From contig PUOG01000155.1 in NCBI GenBank assembly GCA_003552745.1, positions 1 to 7,313 of the forward strand: a stretch of DNA of 7,313 bases, written 5' to 3'. Made by a program: the position numbers and the translations under genes. The DNA comes from Spirochaetaceae bacterium (GTDB lineage: Bacteria; Spirochaetota; Spirochaetia; DSM-27196; SKKC01). Shown piece after piece: positions 1 through 5,719 of this stretch (position 1 is the first letter of the stretch; every line of letters begins with the position of its first letter). Below the pieces are notes generated by a model that saw nothing but the letters and a program-made list of their open reading frames with translations, was not told the DNA's origin and did no database searches.

Positions 1-91
1 CCGACTCCGGTTTAGCATCTACCCCCCAACGTGCGGTACGACCGAGTAACACGGCGTCCCCCAACTACACCAAGAGATTTGGTCGGCCGCT

Positions 92-124
92 GGCCCTCCG
101 GCTTTCGCCGGGGGGCCGTTTTTT
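92..124 (+). terminator. Rho-independent terminator of an upstream gene
   Basis: An 11-base-pair GC stem (92-102 with 107-117, one G-T wobble) closes a four-base TTTC loop. It is followed by one G and six T (119-124), a textbook intrinsic terminator reading rightwards. The reverse strand has no T run after the stem, so it acts in one direction only. It must end a transcript that enters from left of the window. A reading frame open from base 2 ends with TAA at 47-49, 42 bases before the stem, and could be the last 15 codons of that gene. That fragment is too short to identify and is not called separately. Confidence 0.85.
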
Positions 125-163
125 GGATTGGGCGGTAAAAGCACGGGAAGTACGGATAGTACA

Positions 164-185
164 AACATTACAGACGCGTAATGTT
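164..185. repeat. Perfect 8-base inverted repeat
   Basis: The arms AACATTAC (164-171) and GTAATGTT (178-185) are perfectly complementary across a six-base spacer. The site lies in the gene-free stretch between the terminator at 92-124 and the candidate RNA starting near 241. It is more AT-rich than its surroundings. It could be a dimeric repressor operator upstream of that RNA, or a hairpin at the start of a longer transcript, since smaller hairpins follow (a GAAA tetraloop stem at 186-195 and a GAAAGA/TCTTTC pairing at 200-225). No clear -35/-10 pair was found beside it, so the role is open. Confidence 0.5.
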
Positions 186-240
186 GCCGAAAGGCGCTTG
201 AAAGAGCATCGGTGTACGTTCTTTCCCGTATTGACGGAGA

Positions 241-400
241 AAACCGGAGCCCGTCGCACGGCACCGGTGCCGATGTCGGAGTCCCCGAAACGGATTACGG
301 TATTACACGCGAAGCGTGGATAATCAGGGGCATGAGCCGAAATCCGATTCACTGCGGGCAACGTGAGCGAGCACCGGAGACAACGCGGCGGGCTTTTTTT
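241..400 (+). ncRNA. Candidate structured non-coding RNA, rod-shaped, 6S-like
   Basis: The two ends pair: 248-257 with 385-394, ten consecutive pairs including one G-T wobble, running straight into seven T (394-400). Nested inside are 264-272 with 368-377 (A370 bulged), 284-287 with 355-358, and 291-300 with 337-346 (one A-A mismatch). A terminal hairpin follows, 302-310 with 314-318 and 321-324, with a GAA loop and a two-base bulge. The stems are nested and non-conflicting, giving one long irregular rod with an enlarged central loop around 273-290 and 347-367. The next gene is on the opposite strand and convergent, so a riboswitch for it is excluded. Length and shape resemble 6S RNA, a regulator of RNA polymerase. 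No conserved 6S sequence was confirmed and no good promoter was found, so the 5' end is approximate. The 14-base palindrome at 259-272 would allow an alternative local fold. Confidence 0.42.
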
Positions 401-471
401 GTCCCGACGAACCGCGAGCCGATCGAACGGTCGCAGCTCCGCACGATCACCGGCTCGATCCAGGGTACCGT

Positions 472-1782
472 TCACTCAGTGCGAGTCACTCGTTCGATTA
501 TCTCCCGACACTTCGCATAGACCATCTCGTGGTCGACCGAAAGATGCCGTCCACGCCGGACCTGTACCTTGCCGTCAACGATGACGGTGTCGACGCTCTT
601 TTCCGAAACCGAATAGAGAAGATCGGATGCAGCAGATGCGCCCGGCTGCATGCCGGGCGTGTTCCGGTTGATGATAACGAGATCGGCGGGGGCGCCGGGG
701 CGAACCTCTCCATATCCCGGCAGGCCGAGCGCCCGTCCCCCGACGGTCAGAAGGGGGAGGATCTCGGTGACCTTGCCTTCCTCCGGATTGCCGGTCGACG
801 CTTTCGCCAGGAACGCGGCCATGCGGGCCACTTCGAAGAGCCCCAGGGAATTGTTCGACACCGCACCGCCGGTTCCGAGAGCCACCTGGACCCTATGCTT
901 CAGCGCTCGCGGCAGAAAGTCGTTGATGCGTCCGAACTTCATATAGCTCTTTGGACAGTGGGCGACCGTGGCGCCGGACTCGACGATGAGTTCCATGTCG
1001 GCATCGGTCGCGTAGTAGGCGTGAGCGAGCAGCGATCCTCCGCGGAGCACTCCGGTGTCTTTGAGGACCTGGACAGGTGTTTTGCCACGCTCGGCAAGGG
1101 AGCGGTCGACCTGCTCCTGTGTCTGTGAAACATGGACATGCGTACGCACACCGAGGCGATCCGCCTCCGATGCCATGCGTTTGAGAAATTCGTCCGAGCA
1201 CAGGTGCGGCGAGTGTGGGCCGATCGAGATCGTGATGCGGCGGTCGACATTGTGAAAGTCACGGGTGAACGCCATTGCCTCATCGACGCGTGCATCCTCG
1301 CCGGCGCCTGCATCGAAGACGGCCTCCGAGAGATTCGCCCGCATACCGGCGTTGGAGATGGCGTGAAAGGTGTTCGCCATGTGGAAATAGTGATCGGCTA
1401 CGCATGTCACGCCGGTTGTCAGCATTTCCAGGGCGCCGAGCATCGTACCCCAGTAAACGTCCTGCGCGGTCATACGGTGCTCGAACGTTCGAACGTGCTC
1501 GCGAAACCAGTTCTCGGGGATGAGGTTGTCGAAGATGCCGCGAAACGGGGTCATGGCCGTATGGCAGTGGAGATTGACCATTCCCGGGATGATGTACGCT
1601 CCGTCGGCGTCGATAATCTCCTCGGTGTCGGCGGTTGCCCCGCCATGGCGTCCGTGCCCGCCCCGTTTTCCCACGGCGCCCGTTCCGACCGAGATTATGG
1701 TCGGCCCGTCGATCAGCACGTAAGAGTTCGGAGTCGTCGTGCCCTTGGACAGGTTCACCAGCGTCGCGTTCCTGATCAGCAT
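472..1782 (-). CDS. Amidohydrolase of the MTA/SAH deaminase-chlorohydrolase type, altered active site
   Basis: This 436-residue protein belongs to the metal-dependent amidohydrolase superfamily (SsnA/MtaD-like), cytosolic enzymes that usually deaminate purine-like or triazine compounds. The pattern follows the family: a short N-terminal beta domain, HxH (His72, His74) in the LHCHTAMTPFRG stretch, GPHSPHLCS at about 188-196, His217, His254, then the C-terminal beta domain with GAPADLVI (363-370). By recall of Thermotoga maritima TM0936, His72, His74 and His217 match its metal ligands and His254 matches its His228. Two further catalytic positions differ. The Glu three residues after the third His is Gln220, and the metal or general-base Asp in the usual GTDGAASNN reads GTGGAVSNN (Gly305). 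A Gly/His-rich insertion lies at about 36-50. The start is the ATG at 1782, which has a good ribosome binding site. An upstream in-frame ATG (1866) would add 28 unrelated residues. It is divergent from the M28 gene. Substrate unknown; it could be inactive or a variant subclass. Confidence 0.88.
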   Translation of the reverse strand: MLIRNATLVNLSKGTTTPNSYVLIDGPTIISVGTGAVGKRGGHGRHGGATADTEEIIDADGAYIIPGMVNLHCHTAMTPFRGIFDNLIPENWFREHVRTFEHRMTAQDVYWGTMLGALEMLTTGVTCVADHYFHMANTFHAISNAGMRANLSEAVFDAGAGEDARVDEAMAFTRDFHNVDRRITISIGPHSPHLCSDEFLKRMASEADRLGVRTHVHVSQTQEQVDRSLAERGKTPVQVLKDTGVLRGGSLLAHAYYATDADMELIVESGATVAHCPKSYMKFGRINDFLPRALKHRVQVALGTGGAVSNNSLGLFEVARMAAFLAKASTGNPEEGKVTEILPLLTVGGRALGLPGYGEVRPGAPADLVIINRNTPGMQPGASAASDLLYSVSEKSVDTVIVDGKVQVRRGRHLSVDHEMVYAKCREIIERVTRTE

Positions 1783-1791
1783 ACTTCGGTA

Positions 1792-1798
1792 TCCTCCC
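1792..1798 (-). promoter_or_regulatory. Ribosome binding site fixing the amidohydrolase start
   Basis: GGGAGGA on the - strand lies nine bases before the ATG at 1780-1782. This supports the shorter protein over the longer reading that begins at 1866, which has no family-like sequence in its extra 28 residues. Confidence 0.75.
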
Positions 1799-1887
1799 TG
1801 ATGCCCGGTGGAGTTGCCGAGCGTCCAAATCGCGGGTCGGGCGTATCCCGGTACCCGCAGTTCCATCCTGCTCTATATTGCGCGCAG

Positions 1888-1921
1888 TTCGCGGTTGTTC
1901 GCAATGGAACAAAGCGGCGAA
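1888..1921. repeat. Nested inverted repeat in the divergent intergenic region
   Basis: TTGTTC (1895-1900) and GAACAA (1907-1912) are perfectly complementary around a six-base spacer. They are flanked by a second pair, TTCGC (1888-1892) and GCGAA (1917-1921). The structure sits between the divergent amidohydrolase and M28 peptidase genes, about 80-110 bases from each start, where shared control would be expected. A TATATT box at 1874-1879 (+ strand; it reads AATATA on the other) is the only AT-rich promoter-like element nearby, and no convincing -35 accompanies it. The repeat may be an operator for one or both genes, or a hairpin in the M28 leader. Confidence 0.4.
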
Positions 1922-2003
1922 CGGAGACTTCTTTTCGTGGCGATGCGGTGGACGTATCGGTCTCACTTCGGCATTCTCTACGAAGGGGCGTCCGGAGGGT
2001 TGG

Positions 2004-3632
2004 ATGAATCGTGTTCTGCTATGTGTTGTTGCGCTCCTGACGCTGCTCGTTGCGTGTCGACCGGCCGACCCGGTCGACCTGCCGCCGCTCGACGATCCGA
2101 TACGCGCGGCGCAATCGGCTCCGCACGAATTCCCGCACGAGCGACCTGCGGACGCCACCGCCGAACGTCTCGAGTTCGATGTCTACTGGCTCGCCGACTC
2201 GAGCCGCGCAGGCAGGTTCCCGGGGACGCCCGGCATTCGTGACACCGAGCGCTTCATCCAGACGAGATTCGAGACGCTCGGCCTCGAGACGCTGCCCGGG
2301 AGCGATCACCGCTACGAGCACCCGGTGACAATCTACCGTCACGATTTTGATATCTCCGAAACGGAGCTACTCGTCCGGCTGGATGCCGAAAGCGAGGGGC
2401 CACCGTTTCGGGCAGAGATCGGACGTGACGCGCGAGTCCTCCCGTTCTCCGCCGACGGTACGGTCGCCGGACCGCTCGCATTCGCCGGATACGCGATCGA
2501 AGATGATGATCGAGGGTGGAGTGATGTGGACGGTGACGAGCTCGACGGGCGGATCGCACTCGCGTTTCGCTACGAGCCGTGGCTCGAAGAGCCGGTGGGG
2601 ACCTACGGATCGCTCGAGCTCTCACGGCACGCTGCGTTTGCCAGGAAGGCTCGTGTGGTTCGAGAGGCGGGCGCCGAGGCACTCCTCGTGGTGACCGGAC
2701 CGCAACACCTGCAGTTTCCCGAAGAGATGCGGCCGTTCGATCTCTTTTCGCTCGATCCCGAATCTTCTCCCTTCGAACGCATCCGGACGGTGGATGGAGT
2801 CTTAACCATGCACATTTCCCACGATCTGGGAACACGGATCTTCGCGCGGGCAGGGTACGAAATCGGCGCGGTCCAGAGCGCTCTCGACCCGGCCGACGAT
2901 GCTACCGTCTCGGATTCGAGCGATATCGTCGCCCTGAAAGACGTCGACCTATCGTCGGTTCACGTGGAGCTCAGCGTCGGAGCTGCGGGTGAGCCGCAAC
3001 CGGTGGCGGCACGGAACATGGCCGCGTTGGTTCCCGGAATGGATCGCGAGCAGGTTATCGTGGTCGGGGCGCACCACGATCATATCGGCTCGTTCGGAGC
3101 GGAGGCGGAAGCGGTATATCACGGTGCCGACGATAACGCTTCCGGTACCGCCGCGGTTCTGGAGCTCGCCGCGCGCCTCTCCGCTCGCGACGAGCCGCCT
3201 CCGGTGAGCGTTCTTTTCGTCACGTTTACCGCGGAGGAGGTCGGGCTCCTCGGATCGCGGGCGTTCGCCGAATCGGAGCGTTTCGCCGGTTTCGAGCCGC
3301 TTCTCATGGTCAATCTCGACATGATCGGTAGAAACCCGGAGGAGCCGCTGCGTCTCTATTCCTCCGACGATTCCGAGCCGTTCTCCGAGCTCGTCGACGA
3401 GCTGGCGCGATCGATCGGGATCGATGTCGAGCATCGCGCCGGTGTGGTACGTCCCAATAGCGACCACTTTCCGTTTCACCAGGAAGGCATTCCGTTCGTT
3501 TCGCTCTTCACCGGTCTGCACGAGGACTATCACGACATCGGCGACACCGCCGACCGTCTCGACTATCCGCGTATGGCGCGCATCGTCGACCTTACCGAAG
3601 CGTTGATCGATGCGGTCGCAGAGGACGGGTGA
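2004..3632 (+). CDS. M28-family metallopeptidase, predicted lipoprotein
   Basis: This is a 542-residue zinc-dependent exopeptidase of family M28, whose members remove N-terminal residues from peptides or act as carboxypeptidases. Residues 1-18 form a lipoprotein signal peptide: basic NR, a hydrophobic stretch, then the lipobox LVAC with Cys18 as lipidation site. The mature protein would be anchored in a membrane facing the periplasm or cell surface. A conserved N-terminal stretch follows (about 55-95, with GRFPGTPG). Residues about 140-290 look like the protease-associated (PA) insert (AGYAI; KARVVREAGAEALLVV). The catalytic domain (about 337-542) has all expected metal and catalytic positions: HHDH (357-360), ADDNASG (375-381), TAEE with Glu411/Glu412, NLDMIG with Asp439, and DYHDIGDT with His510. 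The start was chosen for its GGAGGG site (1994-1999) and the immediate signal peptide. An in-frame upstream ATG at 1878 would bury that signal. The next gene is 104 bases away with its own promoter-like sequence. Confidence 0.93.
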   Translation: MNRVLLCVVALLTLLVACRPADPVDLPPLDDPIRAAQSAPHEFPHERPADATAERLEFDVYWLADSSRAGRFPGTPGIRDTERFIQTRFETLGLETLPGSDHRYEHPVTIYRHDFDISETELLVRLDAESEGPPFRAEIGRDARVLPFSADGTVAGPLAFAGYAIEDDDRGWSDVDGDELDGRIALAFRYEPWLEEPVGTYGSLELSRHAAFARKARVVREAGAEALLVVTGPQHLQFPEEMRPFDLFSLDPESSPFERIRTVDGVLTMHISHDLGTRIFARAGYEIGAVQSALDPADDATVSDSSDIVALKDVDLSSVHVELSVGAAGEPQPVAARNMAALVPGMDREQVIVVGAHHDHIGSFGAEAEAVYHGADDNASGTAAVLELAARLSARDEPPPVSVLFVTFTAEEVGLLGSRAFAESERFAGFEPLLMVNLDMIGRNPEEPLRLYSSDDSEPFSELVDELARSIGIDVEHRAGVVRPNSDHFPFHQEGIPFVSLFTGLHEDYHDIGDTADRLDYPRMARIVDLTEALIDAVAEDG

Positions 3633-3651
3633 CACGTTTCGCCCACGTCCG

Positions 3652-3681
3652 TTGGAATACCGACGCTTCATGTGCTATACA
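3652..3681 (+). promoter_or_regulatory. Putative sigma-70-type promoter for dusA
   Basis: TTGGAA (3652-3657) and TATACA (3676-3681) are separated by 18 bases, and TGC immediately precedes the -10 box, giving an extended -10 element. Each hexamer matches the consensus at four of six positions. Transcription would begin near 3688, giving a leader of about 49 bases before dusA. The start point falls inside an inverted repeat: CACGA at 3680-3684 with TCGTG at 3696-3700, and a perfect ATCTCGAGAT palindrome at 3684-3693. A regulator could bind there. Confidence 0.45.
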
Positions 3682-3703
3682 CGATCTCGAGATTCTCGTG
3701 TTT

Positions 3704-3719
3704 GCGACACGCATGTCGC
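3704..3719 (+). other. Leader hairpin before dusA
   Basis: GCGACA (3704-3709) pairs perfectly with TGTCGC (3714-3719) around a CGCA loop. It ends three bases before the weak ribosome binding site GGTGA (3723-3727) of dusA. It has no T run, so it is not a terminator for the upstream peptidase gene. It could affect ribosome access or stabilise the 5' end of the transcript. Confidence 0.45.
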
Positions 3720-3736
3720 CACGGTGATCGTTCGTT

Positions 3737-4879
3737 ATGAATGTGGGCACCCCTTTCGTCCGACCGGCGCTTTCGATCGCGCCGATGATGGACTGCACCG
3801 ACCGACATTTTCGCTATTTCGTGCGCGGTATTACCGGGTGCAGCTATCTCTATACCGAGATGGTCTCCACCGCAGCGATCGTACACGGTGACCGGCGATG
3901 GCTACTCGACTTCGACCGGTGCGAGTCTCCGCTCGCGCTCCAGGTCGGTGGCAGCGATATCGATGAGGCGGCGAAGGCGGTTGCGGCCGCCGAACCGTGG
4001 CCGTACGACGAAGTCAATCTCAACGTCGGATGCCCCTCCGACCGGGTTCAGGAGCGAGGCCTCGGCGCATGCCTCATGCTGCGCCGCGAGCACGTCGCAC
4101 GCATGGTCGAAGCAATGAGGGCGAATACCGCCAAACCGGTCACGGTCAAGCACCGTATCGGAGTCGATACGCTTGACCGTTATGAAGATCTGGTGCGTTT
4201 TGTCTCGGTCGTGCGGGAGGCGGGACCGGCACGCTTTACGGTACACGCACGTATAGCGTGGCTGGAGGGGCTCAGTCCGAAGGAAAACCGGAACATCCCG
4301 CCGTTGCGCTACGACGACGTCTATCGTCTCAAGCGCGATTTTCCCGAGCTCGATGTCGAGATCAACGGTCATGTTGTGTCGTTGAACGACGCCGACGAGC
4401 ACCTTCAAAGGGTAGACGCGGTCATGATCGGCCGTGCGGCGTACGACACGCCGTGGATCTTCTCCGCTGCGGATAGCTTCCTAACCGAGCGTGGTATCGC
4501 CGGGAGTTATGGGGCTCGCGAGACATGCAGCTGTCGCGCGGAGGTCATCGAGCGGATGATCCCGTATCTCGAGCGCCGGCACCGTGCCGGCACCCCGGGG
4601 CGCAAGATCGTCCGGCATATGCTCGGCCTCTTCGCCGGTCTTCCGGGAGCTCGCCAATGGAAACGGTCACTCAGCGGGAAGCTTCCTGACGACTGCGTGC
4701 CGATTCTCCGCCGCATGCTCGAAGAGCTGCCGCATGAGTCGCTCATCGAACCGGCCGACGACCCGCCTCCCTGTGAGGACGGGACGACGCAGCACGGGTG
4801 TCGTCCGCCGACCGATGGAGCAGCGCCAACGCAATCGTACCGAAAGCGCGCCGATGAGGCGGCTGCGCCGAAGGGGTGA
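3737..4879 (+). CDS. dusA: tRNA-dihydrouridine synthase A
   Basis: This FMN-dependent enzyme reduces uridine to dihydrouridine in the tRNA D-loop (positions 20/20a in E. coli DusA), using NADPH, in the cytosol. Recognisable parts in order: the N-terminal APMMDCTDRHFRYF (15-28), YDEVNLNVGCPSDRVQ (90-105) with the catalytic Cys99 that protonates the substrate uridine, TVKHRIGVD (136-144) with the FMN/substrate Lys138, HARIAWLEGLSPKENR (170-185) containing His170, the phosphate-binding region DAVMIGRAAYDTPW (227-240), and the helical tRNA-binding domain with HMLGLFAGLPGARQWKR (294-310). These match E. coli DusA closely. At 380 residues it is longer than usual because of a Pro/Asp/Thr-rich tail (about 340-380) with no family resemblance. 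The start has only a weak GGTGA site, but it is the ATG immediately before the conserved N-terminus. A methyltransferase gene begins 10 bases after the stop, so the two are probably translated from one message. Confidence 0.97.
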   Translation: MNVGTPFVRPALSIAPMMDCTDRHFRYFVRGITGCSYLYTEMVSTAAIVHGDRRWLLDFDRCESPLALQVGGSDIDEAAKAVAAAEPWPYDEVNLNVGCPSDRVQERGLGACLMLRREHVARMVEAMRANTAKPVTVKHRIGVDTLDRYEDLVRFVSVVREAGPARFTVHARIAWLEGLSPKENRNIPPLRYDDVYRLKRDFPELDVEINGHVVSLNDADEHLQRVDAVMIGRAAYDTPWIFSAADSFLTERGIAGSYGARETCSCRAEVIERMIPYLERRHRAGTPGRKIVRHMLGLFAGLPGARQWKRSLSGKLPDDCVPILRRMLEELPHESLIEPADDPPPCEDGTTQHGCRPPTDGAAPTQSYRKRADEAAAPKG

Positions 4880-4889
4880 GAGTGAACCG

Positions 4890-5672
4890 GTGAATCGACC
4901 GCTCACGCTTCAGCAATCGCTCGCCGAAACGCTCGACGGCTTGCGAGTAAGTCATCTCCTCGATGCGGCGTGCGGTGATGGATTGGCAACCGGCAGGCTG
5001 CTCCGTGCCGGTGTGCACATAGAAGCGGTAACCGCCGTGGATCGGGAGACGCCGCCGTCATTCGAGCGCTTCGCCGGTGTTCACGATCTCCGGTTTGTCC
5101 ATTCGGATCTCCAACGTTGGCTGGAATCGTCCTCGAACGGAGCGGGAGCGCCGGACGACATCGATGCGTGTGTGATCGCCTCCGCGCTTCACCATCTCCC
5201 GCACTTCGATCTGATTCTCGCACGCATTGCCGCACTTGAACCGCGCCTTCTGGTTGTCTGGGAGCCGCTGCGTTGCGCCGATTGTCCGTGTGCGGTACTC
5301 CACGAGGTAAAGGCGGAGGTCGACCGCGCGGTCGGTCTATGGCATCGGAGCCCGTTCACCTACGGTGTAGTGGTGCGCGAGCTGTTGCGGTTGCGATCGT
5401 TCGGCGTGGAATGGAGACACATCGAAGTGGTTGAACCGCGCTCTGAAGCGCTGACTGTGACAGAGCTTGCTGACGCGATCGGCCGGACGGAGGAGTATCT
5501 GCATCACCTCCACGACCGGCACGCGCACTACGCCGCGCTCGCACGCAAGCTACGACGCCGTGCGTTATGGCGCCGAGGGTGTTATGGTGAGCCGCACCTG
5601 CTCGCGATCGGCACCTGTCGCTCGACCCTATCGAGGGGTGACCGGACGCATATGAGATCCGCAGGCCGCTGA
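4890..5672 (+). CDS. Class I SAM-dependent methyltransferase, substrate unknown
   Basis: This 260-residue protein has a Rossmann-type methyltransferase core. Motif I is LLDAACGDGLATGRLL (23-38), which binds the methionine part of SAM. An acidic residue ends strand 2 (AVDRETP, Asp51) for the ribose. SDLQRW (72-77) lies at the adenine position. IDACVIASALHHLPHFD (91-107) is motif IV/post-IV, followed by LLVVWEP (120-126). The C-terminal half (about 127-260) is rich in Arg and His and has several Cys (129, 132, 134). I cannot assign it to a family with a known substrate. GTG at 4890 is preferred because it starts just after dusA ends, with a purine-rich stretch upstream (AAGGGG at 4871-4876). 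In-frame ATGs at 4854 and 4815 would give longer, very basic N-termini overlapping dusA and lack good binding sites. Coupling to dusA suggests, but does not show, that it also modifies RNA. Confidence 0.75.
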   Translation: MNRPLTLQQSLAETLDGLRVSHLLDAACGDGLATGRLLRAGVHIEAVTAVDRETPPSFERFAGVHDLRFVHSDLQRWLESSSNGAGAPDDIDACVIASALHHLPHFDLILARIAALEPRLLVVWEPLRCADCPCAVLHEVKAEVDRAVGLWHRSPFTYGVVVRELLRLRSFGVEWRHIEVVEPRSEALTVTELADAIGRTEEYLHHLHDRHAHYAALARKLRRRALWRRGCYGEPHLLAIGTCRSTLSRGDRTHMRSAGR

Positions 5673-5719
5673 CGTCTCGCTCAATGCGTGCCGGGGTGAT
5701 ATAGTGAGCGCGGGGGAAT

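Noticed and set aside
325..395. Resemblance of the GCGGGCAACG stretch to a cobalamin riboswitch core
   Set aside because: The other conserved blocks are missing and no + strand gene follows that it could control.
415..457. Seven-base inverted repeat CGAGCCG/CGGCTCG just downstream of the amidohydrolase stop
   Set aside because: The 29-base spacer is long and no T run follows on the - strand, so it is not a convincing terminator.
65..475. A 136-codon - strand frame running from the amidohydrolase stop towards the left edge
   Set aside because: It crosses the terminator and the structured region, and is Arg/Ser/Pro/Cys-rich with no recognisable domain. It looks like chance openness in GC-rich DNA.
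123..520. Short + strand frames of 66-102 codons over the gene-free left end
   Set aside because: Composition is not protein-like, ribosome binding sites are absent, and they overlap the candidate RNA and the end of a confident - strand gene.
1132..2007. A 291-codon + strand frame opposite the amidohydrolase
   Set aside because: It is a shadow of the - strand gene in GC-rich sequence and carries no known motif.
4575..4591. Perfect 8-base inverted repeat GCCGGCAC/GTGCCGGC with one-base centre
   Set aside because: It lies wholly inside dusA coding sequence, with no T run or nearby start. It is probably a codon-composition coincidence.
5697..5705. Extended -10-like TGATATAGT just before the OmpA-like gene
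   Set aside because: There is no -35 match, and transcription would start about eight bases before the ATG, cutting into the ribosome binding site. Read-through from dusA is more likely.
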